This document shows positions 4,873 to 5,390 of a DNA stretch of 5,390 bases, piece by piece (positions within the stretch are counted from its first letter, which is position 1; each line of letters starts with the position of its first letter). Under the pieces are notes generated by a model. The model was not told the origin of the DNA, did not search any database, and saw only the letters and a program-made list of their open reading frames with translations. The translations under genes were made by a program, and so were the position numbers. The stretch comes from JBFGJY01 sp041576975 (GTDB taxonomy: Bacteria > Pseudomonadota > Gammaproteobacteria > UBA4575), in the NCBI GenBank assembly GCA_041576975.1, contig JBFGJY010000105.1, forward strand, positions 1 through 5,390, given 5' to 3'.

Positions 4873-5390
4873 ATGACAAGGTCGATCTTTTGTTTATTTT
4901 TTTTGGTCGTAAGCATAAATTTTTGTGGCTGCGTATCGACTCATGTAGAAGGCCATATGAATACAGACTCAACGGCTGCTCAAGAAGGAAAAGTTGCGGT
5001 ACTCGCACATAGCTATGCCTCGGGCAACGAAACTGGGAAAAAGTTTATCAAGTGCATCTCCAATCGACTACGGTCAAGCCTACCCCAAGAATCCTATATG
5101 GATAGCCAACAATTTGTCGATGAAATGTACCCTTGGTTTGAACCAAAAAGGGCCCCTACCGATATCGTGAAACTTCGAACCTTACTGGAAAAGCCTAGCG
5201 TGGCTGCAAAGATCGAAGCGATCAATATTCGTTATCTGATCTTATTGGCGGGCCACACCCAAGATGTTAAAGAACCACAATGTGGGTTATGTGGCGTGAC
5301 ACCACTACTTGTCGGTTTGCCAGGGTTGAGTACATTTAAAAAACAGTCCAACTATGTTGCCCAGATCTGGGACCTTGAAAAGCAAGAAAC
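4873..5390 (+). CDS. Second predicted lipoprotein, unknown function (3' truncated)
   Basis: The frame from the ATG at 4873 stays open to the window end, giving 172 residues with the C terminus missing. The N terminus MTRSIFCLFFLVVSINFCGC is a signal peptide ending at Cys20. The lipobox F-C-G-C is atypical at -3 and -2, so lipidation is likely but less certain than for the upstream gene. The mature part opens with a strand (KVAVLAHSY) and a predicted helix (KKFIKCISNRLRSSL). A PWFEP motif follows at 87-91, then IRYLILLAG, a CGLC pair (Cys137, Cys140) and WDL at 166-168. From memory, PWFEP and a terminal WDL recur in an uncharacterised group of proteobacterial membrane or lipoproteins; I cannot name a function. 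No ribosome-binding site is obvious. TTG at 4867 is a possible earlier start, and an in-frame TAA at 4843 limits extension. The signal contains a T8 run (4897-4904). Confidence 0.82.
   Translation, partial: MTRSIFCLFFLVVSINFCGCVSTHVEGHMNTDSTAAQEGKVAVLAHSYASGNETGKKFIKCISNRLRSSLPQESYMDSQQFVDEMYPWFEPKRAPTDIVKLRTLLEKPSVAAKIEAINIRYLILLAGHTQDVKEPQCGLCGVTPLLVGLPGLSTFKKQSNYVAQIWDLEKQE

Overview
The window reads as a conserved chromosomal segment of a gammaproteobacterium with moderately AT-rich DNA. Three things support this: TatC aligns with the E. coli protein almost without gaps, the order his - tatA - tatB - tatC is the usual one in Gamma- and Betaproteobacteria, and both lipoproteins carry signals of a Gram-negative envelope. 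A genus cannot be named from the sequence alone.

Layout, all genes on the + strand. (1) 1-288: the C-terminal 95 residues of HisF. (2) 391-720: a stand-alone hisE. The hisI gene that normally lies between hisF and hisE is absent; only about 100 bp separate the two. (3) 768-2212: a tight tatA-tatB-tatC cluster, with a 13 bp gap and then a 14 bp overlap. It encodes the complete twin-arginine protein exporter. (4) 2274-3827: gpmI, the metal-dependent cofactor-independent phosphoglycerate mutase, with all catalytic motifs present. (5) 3828-4202: 375 bp with no convincing gene. It holds a possible multi-branched hairpin, short repeats, palindromes and a chain of tiny reading frames leading into the next gene. 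(6) 4203-4817 and 4873-5390: two consecutive predicted lipoproteins of unknown function; the second runs off the end of the window.

How they work together: HisF and HisE belong to histidine biosynthesis, TatABC exports folded proteins, and GpmI is glycolytic. Their adjacency is a conserved layout rather than one pathway. The two lipoproteins, 55 bp apart on the same strand, look like a separate envelope unit, probably in the outer membrane. Neither has a twin-arginine signal, so they should use Sec, not the Tat system encoded upstream.

Most of the window is ordinary. No new system is evident. The parts most worth a second look are the missing hisI, the structured leader at 3828-4202, and the unassigned lipoprotein pair.
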